In this document: positions 1 through 5,450 of the stretch, one piece after another
Numbering within the stretch: position 1 is the first letter of the stretch
Layout of the letters: each line of letters starts with the position of its first letter
DNA from: Euryarchaeota archaeon Ods04
GTDB taxonomy: Archaea > Halobacteriota > Halobacteria > Halobacteriales > Halorutilaceae
Length of the DNA stretch: 5,764 nucleotides
Assembly: GCA_028751055.1 (NCBI GenBank)
Contig: JAQZDD010000078.1
Coordinates: forward strand, 1-5,764
Direction: 5' to 3'
Translations under genes and position numbers: made by a program
Notes under the pieces: model-generated
The model's input: only the letters and a program-made list of their open reading frames with translations
Databases searched by the model: none
Told to the model about the DNA's origin: nothing

Positions 1-306
1 CTCGACACGTTCACGAAGCTCCTGTCCGAGGTCGCTCATGGCGACGTTGATACGCGAGACCTGCGCCCACGACTCGACATCGTCGGCGTAGTCGCGCGTC
101 TTCCAGTCCTTGGGGAGAGAGGGTGCCTCGTAGCCCACGCGGTCGAAGGCGTCGTCCCAGAAGAACTCGTACTCGTCGAGCAAGCCGATACGTTCGACGA
201 GTTCTAAGTCGGAGTCTTCGAGTTCGTCGCGCCAGCCTTCGAGAGCGTCGTCCCAGTGGTGTTCGACGCGCGCGCGCACCTTTTGGTCATCGAGTTCGTC
301 TTCCAT
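1..306 (-). CDS. Acidic hypothetical protein, N-terminal 102 residues (3' end outside window)
   Basis: This frame is open from an ATG at 306 to the left edge, so the C-terminus is missing. The visible 102 residues are very rich in Asp and Glu (start MEDELDDQ) and contain several Trp, including WDD at two places (about 19-21 and 50-52) and EGWRDELED near 23-31. No membrane segment, signal peptide, Cys or nucleotide-binding motif is visible. The composition suggests a soluble, mostly helical cytoplasmic protein. The codons are typical of the neighbouring genes, with GAC, GTC and GAG dominant, which supports real coding. I do not recognise the family; it may be one of the haloarchaea-restricted conserved proteins. 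The next gene in the same direction ends 51 nt upstream, so the pair could be co-transcribed, although a weak TATA-like element at 332-338 would allow its own leaderless transcript. No Shine-Dalgarno sequence precedes the ATG. Confidence 0.7.
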   Translation of the reverse strand, partial: MEDELDDQKVRARVEHHWDDALEGWRDELEDSDLELVERIGLLDEYEFFWDDAFDRVGYEAPSLPKDWKTRDYADDVESWAQVSRINVAMSDLGQELRERVE

Positions 307-331
307 TGCATGGGGAGAAGGCGCGCCGGAG

Positions 332-338
332 TCAAAAC
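332..338 (-). promoter_or_regulatory. Weak TATA-like box for the gene starting at 306
   Basis: On the minus strand this reads GTTTTGA. Its centre is about 29 nt before the ATG at 306, the distance expected for a haloarchaeal leaderless transcript. The match to a TATA box is poor. The T-run could equally serve as a termination signal for the gene ending at 358. Confidence 0.22.
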
Positions 339-357
339 AGCTTCCGTATTGTTCCGT

Positions 358-816
358 CTATTCGCGGCGCGGTGACCGCCGACCGTGTCCGCGGCGTCGG
401 GCGGAAACGTCGAGATACTTGCGACCGAACCATATCACGAAGACTGTCGACGAGATGAGACTGACTGTCGCAACGTAGAACAGCGTCGAGACGCCGAGTT
501 CGAGCACACCGTTCGTCATCCGTCCCGCGCCCTCGGTCAGGAGAAGCAGGACGACGACCGAGACGCCGCCCGCGAAGGCACCAGCACGCACGGCTTCGGA
601 TATCTCGACTCCGCGGTACTCCAGAACGAAGGCTGTTACAGGGAAGACGAGAGCACCCACCGTGACGTGGACGTAGACAGGTACCGCGTCTATCGACGTT
701 GTCGAGAGCAGGTCGATAAGACCGAGCAGGCTGGTAGCTATGATGAAGGCTGAACCGACGAGGAGTATCAGCCTTACCTTCAGGAACTCGACGAGTCGGG
801 AGATTTCGTCGCTCAC
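358..816 (-). CDS. Four-helix integral membrane protein, function unknown
   Basis: The 152-residue product has four clear hydrophobic segments at roughly residues 14-37, 45-66, 78-98 and 107-130. These are framed by a short acidic N-terminus and a strongly basic tail (RRRGHGRRSPRRE at 140-152). The positive-inside rule places the tail, and with four helices also the N-terminus, in the cytoplasm. No catalytic or metal-binding motif stands out; the single membrane-region His is at 50. I do not recognise a named family, and small four-helix proteins like this are common unassigned haloarchaeal genes. The start is GTG at 816. It is supported by a good TATA-like box 27-28 nt upstream (leaderless pattern) and by the lack of a better in-frame start. 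It is transcribed divergently from the PUA-like gene at 954 and may be followed in the same transcript by the gene at 306. Confidence 0.8.
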   Translation of the reverse strand: MSDEISRLVEFLKVRLILLVGSAFIIATSLLGLIDLLSTTSIDAVPVYVHVTVGALVFPVTAFVLEYRGVEISEAVRAGAFAGGVSVVVLLLLTEGAGRMTNGVLELGVSTLFYVATVSLISSTVFVIWFGRKYLDVSARRRGHGRRSPRRE

Positions 817-838
817 GGATGCGTATATGCCGATACGG

Positions 839-847
839 AATTTAAAT
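839..847 (-). promoter_or_regulatory. TATA box for the membrane protein gene at 816
   Basis: The minus strand reads ATTTAAATT, the most AT-rich stretch of this divergent gap. Its centre is about 27 nt before the GTG at 816, which fits a leaderless transcript starting at or beside the start codon. The 8-bp core at 840-847 is a perfect palindrome. Confidence 0.55.
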
Positions 848-923
848 CTACGTCAGACGGGAGGCATACGACCAGTCCGGGAGCGACGGACATGCATGAC
901 ACGGACGCAGATACGAAGCGAAG

Positions 924-931
924 GATTATAG
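924..931 (+). promoter_or_regulatory. TATA box for the PUA-like protein gene at 954
   Basis: The sequence GATTATAG is centred about 26 nt before the ATG at 954, and no Shine-Dalgarno sequence lies between. Both facts fit a leaderless haloarchaeal transcript. With the box at 839-847 it makes the 137-nt gap a bidirectional promoter region. Confidence 0.5.
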
Positions 932-953
932 CCACGGAGACACAGGCGTATCC

Positions 954-1448
954 ATGGAGATACAGCTTGTCGACCGCGAACCCGTCGTCGGCTTCTGGCG
1001 CGACAAGTTCGGCGTCCCGCCCGAGACGTTCGACGGCTACGTCTTCTACAAGAAGGGCGCCAAGAAGGTCTGGGCTGTCCGGCGTGAGACCGCCGAAGCC
1101 CTCGGAGAAGAGGACAGCGACAGAATCCCTGACACACTCGACACGCTCAACTACGAGTCGGTCGGTCTGCCCTTTCTACGCGTCGGCGGCGAACACGACA
1201 AGCCTACGACGGACGCGCTCCAGCTTTTCGGCGACGCCGTTACACGTAACTCCGTCGAACTCGACGCCGACGACGCGCGCGCCTTCGTCCGTGGCGAGAC
1301 GGTCGACGTGGAGTACGGCGAGGACGAGGTAGACCTCGGGTATCTCGTCGTGAAGCACGACGGGCAGGTACTCGGATGCAGTCTCTACTTCCCCGGTGAG
1401 CTAAGGAGCCAGGTGCCGAAGGGACGCCGCGTCGACCTCGTGCTGTGA
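954..1448 (+). CDS. Stand-alone PUA-like RNA-binding protein (RsmF/NSUN C-terminal-domain type)
   Basis: The 164-residue protein matches, by eye, a haloarchaeal conserved family. It has an N-terminal part with FGVPPETFDGYVFYKKG (19-35) and KVWAV (38-42), a central GLPFLR (71-76), and EHDKPTTDALQLFG (80-93). The C-terminal core has GYLVVKHDGQVLGCSLY (129-145) and ends in SQVPKGRR (152-159). This order resembles the PUA-like RNA-binding domain found at the C-terminus of RsmF/NOL1-NOP2 rRNA cytosine-5 methyltransferases. Here there is no methyltransferase domain: no SAM-binding glycine loop and no catalytic Cys motif. It is therefore probably a cytoplasmic RNA- or ribosome-associated accessory protein; that role is inference. 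The ATG at 954 is supported by a TATA box 26 nt upstream. The gene ends 54 nt before the CAP-domain gene, which has its own promoter-like element, so co-transcription is uncertain. Confidence 0.75.
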   Translation: MEIQLVDREPVVGFWRDKFGVPPETFDGYVFYKKGAKKVWAVRRETAEALGEEDSDRIPDTLDTLNYESVGLPFLRVGGEHDKPTTDALQLFGDAVTRNSVELDADDARAFVRGETVDVEYGEDEVDLGYLVVKHDGQVLGCSLYFPGELRSQVPKGRRVDLVL

Positions 1449-1472
1449 ACTTGTCGCGCACGCACCGAACAA

Positions 1473-1480
1473 GCTTTTGT
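1473..1480 (+). promoter_or_regulatory. TATA-like box for the CAP-domain gene at 1503
   Basis: The element GCTTTTGT is centred about 27 nt before the ATG at 1503, the leaderless spacing. It is a weak TATA match because it lacks an internal A. The T-run 25 nt after the preceding stop could also end transcription of the PUA-like gene. Confidence 0.35.
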
Positions 1481-1502
1481 CCTGAGACGACAACAAGTCG
1501 GT

Positions 1503-2078
1503 ATGAGTCTCGTCGACGAGTTTCTGCCCGGCAGAACGACAACAGTCCTCTTGGTCGTTCTTGCCGTCGTCGTCGGCTACGCGGCTGTCACCGTCACTGT
1601 CGGCGACGAGTCGCTCGACGCCGAGAAGGTTGAGACTCTCGTCGTCGAGGAGACGAACGAGGTACGGGACGCCCACGGCGTGCAGTCTGTCGAGACCGAC
1701 TCTTCGTTGCGTGAACCGGCACGCAGACACGCCGAAGACATGGCACGCCACGGCTACGTCGGACACGAGACGCCCGAAGGAGAGCTTCCGTACCAGAGGT
1801 ACGCCGACTGCGTAGAGGAAGGCTACTCGGGCGAGAACGTGGCGAACACGTGGCACAACATCAACATAATGACCGACAGAGGCGAGGTTCCGACAGCACA
1901 TCTCTCGGACGAACGCGAGGTCGCGGAACACCTCGTGGAGTCGTGGATGGCGTCCGACGGACACCGTACGACGTTGCTGAACGACGACTGGACACGTATA
2001 GGCGTCGGCGTCGCTGTGACCGACGAAAACGAGGTTTTCGCCGTACAGGCGTTCTGCTCCGAGCCGTTCGTTGACTGA
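1503..2078 (+). CDS. Membrane-anchored extracellular CAP-domain (SCP/PR1-like) protein
   Basis: The 191-residue protein has a short N-terminus, one hydrophobic segment (about 13-33) that looks like a signal anchor, and then a CAP domain from about 44 to 187. Family landmarks are present in order: RRHAEDMARHGYVGH (74-88), GENVA (110-114), VESWMASDGHRTTLL (145-159) and RIGVGVAV (165-172). The four residues that usually line the CAP cavity can be assigned as His88, Glu111, Glu146 and His154. Two cysteines, Cys103 and Cys185, could form a disulfide outside the cell. No lipobox or C-terminal sorting motif is seen, so anchoring by the N-terminal helix is most likely. CAP proteins are widespread, with roles ranging from lipid binding to peptidase-like activity; the role here is unknown. 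The start is the ATG at 1503, with a TATA-like element 27 nt upstream and no Shine-Dalgarno. The next gene starts 167 nt downstream. Confidence 0.88.
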   Translation: MSLVDEFLPGRTTTVLLVVLAVVVGYAAVTVTVGDESLDAEKVETLVVEETNEVRDAHGVQSVETDSSLREPARRHAEDMARHGYVGHETPEGELPYQRYADCVEEGYSGENVANTWHNINIMTDRGEVPTAHLSDEREVAEHLVESWMASDGHRTTLLNDDWTRIGVGVAVTDENEVFAVQAFCSEPFVD

Positions 2079-2181
2079 GGATGACGAAGCAGAGACGACG
2101 CTCGGAATCCTTTTACGCCGAAGCCGACAAGACAGTTTAGTGGTAGTACCGTCCGTGTCGCGTAACGAGAAACTCGAACAC

Positions 2182-2229
2182 GAACCTAAGCCGGAAGCGG
2201 AAAAAGAACCTGAGCCGGAAGCGAGAAAA
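2182..2229 (+). repeat. Tandem 24-nt repeat, two copies, before the regulator gene
   Basis: Two adjacent 24-nt units (2182-2205 and 2206-2229) match at 21 of 24 positions. They differ at one base in the third codon-sized triplet and two bases in the seventh. Each unit is purine-rich, with the core GCCGGAAGCG. The unit length is exactly eight codons. In the frame that is open across this stretch it would encode Glu/Pro-rich octets, EPKPEAEK followed by EPEPEARK. The repeat ends 16 nt before the regulator start codon, so it may lie in that gene's leader or in a small upstream reading frame. Confidence 0.75.
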
Positions 2230-2234
2230 ACTTC

Positions 2235-2239
2235 AGGAG
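2235..2239 (+). promoter_or_regulatory. Shine-Dalgarno-like site for the regulator gene
   Basis: AGGAG lies 6 nt before the ATG at 2246. It is one of the few start sites in the window with such a motif. It suggests that the regulator has a 5' leader rather than a leaderless transcript. No good TATA box sits 26-30 nt before this ATG, which agrees. Confidence 0.42.
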
Positions 2240-2245
2240 CCGAAG

Positions 2246-3046
2246 ATGACCGACCTGCTCAAGAACAAACGTGAGATAACACGTCTCCAGATACTCGTCG
2301 AGGTCGCCGAGAACCAGCCTGCGGTAAGCCAGAAGGAGGTAGCGGACGCTATCGGTATAACGCCGCAGGCGGTGTCAGACTACATGTCGAGTCTGGTCGA
2401 GGAAGGTTTCGTGAACAAGAGACGCCGCGGCAGGTACGAGATAACCAAGGAGGGTGCTGACGTGGTTCTGTCGCACGCCCAGAGCTTAGAAGCCTACGTC
2501 GACCACGTTATGCAGGAGGTTGTCGGAAACGTCTTCGTCGACACCGCCGTCGCCGACGACGACGTTCAGGCGGGAGACGTAGTCTCGTTGTCCATGCGCG
2601 ACGGCTTCCTGCGCGCCTCGTCCGTCGGAGGCGACGGAGAAACCGAACCACCGAGGGCGCGCGCCGTCACAGACGCCTCGGAGGGCGAAGACGTGGGTGT
2701 CACGGAGTTCGACGGTCTCATCGAGTTCGAGCGCGGTACGGTGACCGTCGTACGTGTACCGTCTGTCGAGGACGGCGGAAGCCGTGCTGTCGACGAGAGT
2801 ACGCTCGCAGAGACGGTCGGTGACAAGCCCGTATACGCGCTCGGCACAGAGGCTGTCGTCGCCCTCGAAAAGACGGGCGTCGGCTACCGAAGACACGCCG
2901 TCGCCGAGGCTGTCGTCGAAGCTTCGCACAACGGCGTCTCGTCGACGGTCGTGGCTGTCGAGGGACGTGTCGGAAGCCTGACCGACGAACTCAGCGCGGA
3001 GGGAGTCGAGTACGAGACGTTAGACACAACGACGGGTCAGAAGTAA
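2246..3046 (+). CDS. Winged-helix transcriptional regulator with conserved C-terminal domain (COG1497-like)
   Basis: The 266-residue product starts with a winged helix-turn-helix at about 10-75. QKEVADAIGITPQAVSDY (29-46) forms the helix-turn-helix, VEEGFVNKRRRGRYEIT (51-67) leads into the wing, and a linker helix follows. Residues about 95-266 form a second, mostly beta domain with repeated GDVVSLSMRDG-, GTVTVVRVPS- and GDKPVYALGTEA-like strands. The N-terminal pattern DLLKNKREITRLQILVEVAENQPAVS is what I recall from a widespread euryarchaeal predicted-regulator family, usually called MarR-like or COG1497. Its signal and targets are not known to me, and the C-terminal domain may bind a ligand. 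There are no Cys residues and no metal-binding cluster. The ATG at 2246 fits the family's usual N-terminus and has AGGAG 6 nt upstream; the frame is closed by a stop at 2144-2146. Its last 10 bp overlap the end of the convergent CopD-like gene. Confidence 0.87.
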   Translation: MTDLLKNKREITRLQILVEVAENQPAVSQKEVADAIGITPQAVSDYMSSLVEEGFVNKRRRGRYEITKEGADVVLSHAQSLEAYVDHVMQEVVGNVFVDTAVADDDVQAGDVVSLSMRDGFLRASSVGGDGETEPPRARAVTDASEGEDVGVTEFDGLIEFERGTVTVVRVPSVEDGGSRAVDESTLAETVGDKPVYALGTEAVVALEKTGVGYRRHAVAEAVVEASHNGVSSTVVAVEGRVGSLTDELSAEGVEYETLDTTTGQK

Positions 3047-3486
3047 GCGAACAGGACGCCGTTTACGAGAAGCGCGACGCCAAGCAGGGAGCCGACGACG
3101 TACCATGCATACGCGTCGTCCGCCGTCTTTTCGACCGCACCTTCACCGTCAAGCTTGCTCGTGGCGACGTGTAGCACGCCCGCCAAGACGAGCCAGAGCG
3201 CGGTCATCACGAGAACTAAGTTGCCACTCGTCGTTTCGATGAGCGACTCGAACGTGTAGAGCGTGCCAGCGAGATGTCCTCCGGTCACAAGTAGGACGAC
3301 GACGCTCACTATCGAGATAGCTGTGAAACGTGACGTGAGTCGTCCTACCATCTCACTGCTACCCTCACCGTCGCGGAGAGCCGGAAGAACGGCGACCGTG
3401 ACGTATACGGTCGCACCGACCCAGACGGCGGCGAATATCTGGTGTAGAGCGCGTACGGTAGCCGCGACTGCGACTTCTGTTTCCAT
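3037..3486 (-). CDS. CopD-like four-helix membrane protein
   Basis: Read from the ATG at 3486, the product has 149 residues and four membrane helices at about 13-37, 54-75, 89-109 and 128-148. The first contains HQIFAAVWVGATVY (15-28), close to the His-xxx-xxxW-G pattern of CopD-domain proteins. Two further His residues lie at the ends of helices 2 and 3 (TGGHLAG, His71; LHVAT, His106). Together these could bind copper or heme. CopD proteins take part in copper handling, but most archaeal members are uncharacterised, so the substrate is inferred. A longer in-frame start at 3612 exists but is rejected: it would add a polar, non-conserved 42 residues, cross the likely promoter and overlap btuD. 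The gene lies 79 nt after btuD in the same direction and overlaps the convergent regulator by 10 bp at its stop. Confidence 0.77.
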   Translation of the reverse strand: METEVAVAATVRALHQIFAAVWVGATVYVTVAVLPALRDGEGSSEMVGRLTSRFTAISIVSVVVLLVTGGHLAGTLYTFESLIETTSGNLVLVMTALWLVLAGVLHVATSKLDGEGAVEKTADDAYAWYVVGSLLGVALLVNGVLFAYF

Positions 3487-3512
3487 GGCTGGCTTCGGAT
3501 TGCAGTGCGCGC

Positions 3513-3519
3513 CTAATAG
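3513..3519 (-). promoter_or_regulatory. TATA-like box for the CopD-like gene at 3486
   Basis: The minus strand reads CTATTAG, centred about 30 nt before the ATG at 3486. No Shine-Dalgarno precedes that ATG, so a leaderless transcript separate from btuCD is plausible. The match is moderate. Confidence 0.35.
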
Positions 3520-3565
3520 CGTTTCCGTCGTCTTTCTGTCATAATTCTGCTGCGGTCGGCGCGCC

Positions 3566-4339
3566 TCACCGAACCGTATCACCGTTACCGAGAGCGGTGA
3601 CGCGCACAGCATCCGTCACCTCGTCCCGTCCGACGTGTACGGAAGTCCCGAAGACGCGCTCGACGTTCTCCTGCGTCAGAACTTCGGAGGGTACGCCGTT
3701 CGAGACGACGCTTCCGTCGCCGACCAAGACGAGTTCGTCACAGAAACGCGCCGCTAAGTTGAGGTCGTGTATCGCGGCTACCGCCGTCCTTCCTTCGTCG
3801 ACGAGCGAGCGCACGAGCGAAAGCGTCTCTACCGCGCGTCCGATGTCTAAGCTTGCGGTGGGTTCGTCAAGGAGGAGCGTGTCGGCGTCTTGAGCGAGAC
3901 AGCGCGCTAAGAGGACACGCTGTCGCTCGCCGCCGCTGACCTCGTGTATCGACCTATCGGCGAAACACGCGACATCGACGCGTTCCATCGCCTCCCGCAC
4001 CTTGTCCGTCCTGTCGGTACCGAAACGCGGTACGTGCGGGTGGCGTCCCATACGTACGACCTCCTCGACGGAGAACTCGAAGGATACGTCGGTGTTCTGA
4101 GGCATCGTTGCGACGCGCCGCGCCGTCTCGCGCGACGAAAGCGACGAGATTTCGTCGCCGTCAACGCGTACGACGCCGTCTTCAGGCTCTGCCGCGCCGC
4201 TAGCCGCACGTATCAGAGTCGTCTTGCCCGCGCCGTTTGGACCCACGACACCCACGAACTCGTCAGTGGCGCGTGCTGTCACGTCCTCCAGAACCTTCTC
4301 GCCAGCGAGCGAGACGTCGATATCTTCGACGGATATCAT
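3566..4339 (-). CDS. btuD: ABC importer ATPase, cobalamin/iron-chelate class (BtuD-like)
   Basis: The 257-residue protein is a complete nucleotide-binding domain. It has Walker A GPNGAGKTT (33-41), Q-loop MPQN (79-82), signature VSGGERQR (134-141), Walker B LLLDEPT (155-161), the D-loop SLD (163-165) and switch His191. The spacing and the GRHPHVPRFG segment (98-107) are typical of the FecE/BtuD/HmuV branch, which energises import of cobalamin, heme or ferric siderophores. It would act as a dimer on the cytoplasmic face of the BtuC permease. The ATG at 4339 overlaps the btuC stop in an ATGA arrangement, and a strong GGAGGTG lies 8 nt upstream, so translation is probably coupled to btuC. From memory, several haloarchaeal BtuD proteins carry a long C-terminal extension; this one stops at the usual domain length. 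Substrate choice between B12 and iron chelates cannot be settled from this gene. Confidence 0.92.
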   Translation of the reverse strand: MISVEDIDVSLAGEKVLEDVTARATDEFVGVVGPNGAGKTTLIRAASGAAEPEDGVVRVDGDEISSLSSRETARRVATMPQNTDVSFEFSVEEVVRMGRHPHVPRFGTDRTDKVREAMERVDVACFADRSIHEVSGGERQRVLLARCLAQDADTLLLDEPTASLDIGRAVETLSLVRSLVDEGRTAVAAIHDLNLAARFCDELVLVGDGSVVSNGVPSEVLTQENVERVFGTSVHVGRDEVTDAVRVTALGNGDTVR

Positions 4340-5415
4340 AGCTCGTGCACCTCCCTCGTGCGCAGTAAGTAAAGAAAGAACGGAACGCCGACGAGCGCGG
4401 TCACTATTCCGACGGGCATCTCCGCGCCGCCCATTACCGAACGCGCGACTGCGTCCGCCCAGACCAGAAAGACAGCACCCGCGAGCGCGCTCGTGGGTAT
4501 GAGAACACGGTGGTCGGGACCGACGACGAGACGCATCGCGTGCGGCACGATAAGCCCGACGAAGCCGATAACGCCCGCGACGGCGACGGCGGCGGCGGTA
4601 ACGATACTCGATACGGCGAGCAGAACCATCTTCGTCCGTCCGGGGTTGACGCCGAGGGTACGCGCCTCCCGTTCTCCAAGGAGGAGTATGTTAAGGTCGC
4701 GCGCGAAGAATAGCAGGACGCCGAACCCCAACAAGACAGGCGGAACGACGGCGGCGACATCAGACCAGCTTTTGTACAAGAGGTTGCCCATGAGCCAGTA
4801 GACGGCGGAGCGCAGACCTTCGTCGTCGCTGACGTGCATCATGTACGACACGATAGCACCTAAGAACATCTGGACGGCTATGCCCGCCAACAGGAGCGTT
4901 GCGACGCCCGTCCGTCCGTTCTTCGTCGCAAGTCCGTAGACGAGTCCTGCGGCGGCGAGCGCGCCCACGAAAGCCGCGAACTGGACGCTGACCGAGAGCG
5001 AGTAGACGATGACTGCGACCGCGCCGACCGCGGCACCCGACGATATTCCTATGATGGTCGGGTCAGCCATAGGGTTACGGAAGAAGCCCTGCATGACAGC
5101 ACCCGCCGCACCGAGAGCGAAGCCGACCGTCGCGCCGACGACGATACGCGGGAGTCTGACGTTCAGGATTATCGTCTCATGCGCTTCCGAACCGCCGAAG
5201 CCACCTCCGGAGACGAACGGGAGCCACCGCCGGGCGGCGTCGACGAGGACGGCGACGACCGTGCTGTAGCCGATGTCGACCGCACCTATACCGGACGCGA
5301 GAGCGACAGAGACGAGGAGAACGAAGGAGAGTACCGAACACCAGAAGACGACGGTCGCTCTCAACGACCTGCCGGTGCCGAACGAAGCCTCGGCGGTGCG
5401 CTCGTAGCCAGCCAT
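4336..5415 (-). CDS. btuC: ABC importer permease, FecCD family (BtuC-like)
   Basis: The 359-residue protein is hydrophobic throughout, with about ten membrane helices, the usual number and length for FecCD/BtuC permeases. Family motifs are present in order: RLPR (87-90), FFRNPMADPTIIGISSGAAVG (111-131), YWLMGNL (206-212), LGEREARTLGVNPGR (246-260) at the region contacting the ATPase, GFVGLIVPHAMRL (284-296), and AEMPVGIVTALVGVPFF (331-347). It forms the translocation channel as a homodimer in the cytoplasmic membrane. The first ~20 residues are polar and not conserved, but the ATG at 5415 has a TATA box 26 nt upstream and no closer alternative fits as well. The stop overlaps the btuD start by 4 nt. 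The partner binding-protein gene is divergent, 58 nt away, rather than in the same operon. B12 is the likely substrate from haloarchaeal precedent; an iron chelate is the main alternative. Confidence 0.93.
   Translation of the reverse strand: MAGYERTAEASFGTGRSLRATVVFWCSVLSFVLLVSVALASGIGAVDIGYSTVVAVLVDAARRWLPFVSGGGFGGSEAHETIILNVRLPRIVVGATVGFALGAAGAVMQGFFRNPMADPTIIGISSGAAVGAVAVIVYSLSVSVQFAAFVGALAAAGLVYGLATKNGRTGVATLLLAGIAVQMFLGAIVSYMMHVSDDEGLRSAVYWLMGNLLYKSWSDVAAVVPPVLLGFGVLLFFARDLNILLLGEREARTLGVNPGRTKMVLLAVSSIVTAAAVAVAGVIGFVGLIVPHAMRLVVGPDHRVLIPTSALAGAVFLVWADAVARSVMGGAEMPVGIVTALVGVPFFLYLLRTREVHEL
4348..4354 (-). promoter_or_regulatory. Strong Shine-Dalgarno site for btuD, inside btuC
   Basis: The minus strand reads GGAGGTG, a full match to the anti-Shine-Dalgarno of archaeal 16S rRNA. 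It ends 8 nt before the btuD ATG at 4339 and lies in the last codons of btuC. It fixes the btuD start and explains how an internal operon gene is initiated where first genes appear leaderless. Confidence 0.75.
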
Positions 5416-5437
5416 GAAAACAAGTTCAGTTGGTTTA

Positions 5438-5444
5438 GTTAAAG
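5438..5444 (-). promoter_or_regulatory. TATA box for btuCD
   Basis: The minus strand reads CTTTAAC, centred about 26 nt before the btuC ATG at 5415. No Shine-Dalgarno lies between, consistent with a leaderless btuCD transcript. It directly abuts the predicted btuF TATA box, so the two promoters are unlikely to be used independently. Confidence 0.5.
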
Positions 5445-5450
5445 TTTTAT
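5445..5450 (+). promoter_or_regulatory. TATA box for btuF
   Basis: TTTTAT is centred about 26-27 nt before the btuF ATG at 5474, the leaderless spacing. It is the best plus-strand TATA match in the 58-nt gap and lies next to the minus-strand box for btuCD. Confidence 0.52.

Noticed and set aside
320..327. GGCGCGCC palindrome, repeated at 3559-3566
   Set aside because: The same 8-bp palindrome occurs in two gaps, but such GC-only words are expected by chance in this composition and the contexts differ.
123..458. Arg-rich plus-strand frame opposite the two left-hand genes
   Set aside because: More than a quarter of the residues are Arg, typical of an antisense shadow of acidic GC-rich haloarchaeal genes. 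It has no motif and crosses a gene boundary.
892..1332. Open frame from the ATG at 892 across the PUA-like gene
   Set aside because: It is Ser/Thr/Arg-rich with no family pattern and is a frame-shifted shadow of the 954-1448 gene, which has the recognisable motifs and haloarchaeal composition.
2081..2140. 19-codon frame from the ATG at 2081
   Set aside because: It is very short, has no Shine-Dalgarno or correctly placed TATA box, and encodes nothing recognisable.
2071..2274. 67-codon frame starting with TTG in the end of the CAP gene
   Set aside because: The TTG start lies in the last codons of the CAP gene with no promoter or Shine-Dalgarno at a useful distance, and its first half has no protein-like pattern. 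Only the GTG at 2140 version is kept, as a tentative lead.
3037..3612. Extended version of the CopD-like protein (191 residues)
   Set aside because: The extra 42 residues are polar, contain no family motif, cross a TATA-like element and run into the btuD coding end in another frame. The ATG at 3486 gives a normal CopD-like N-terminus.
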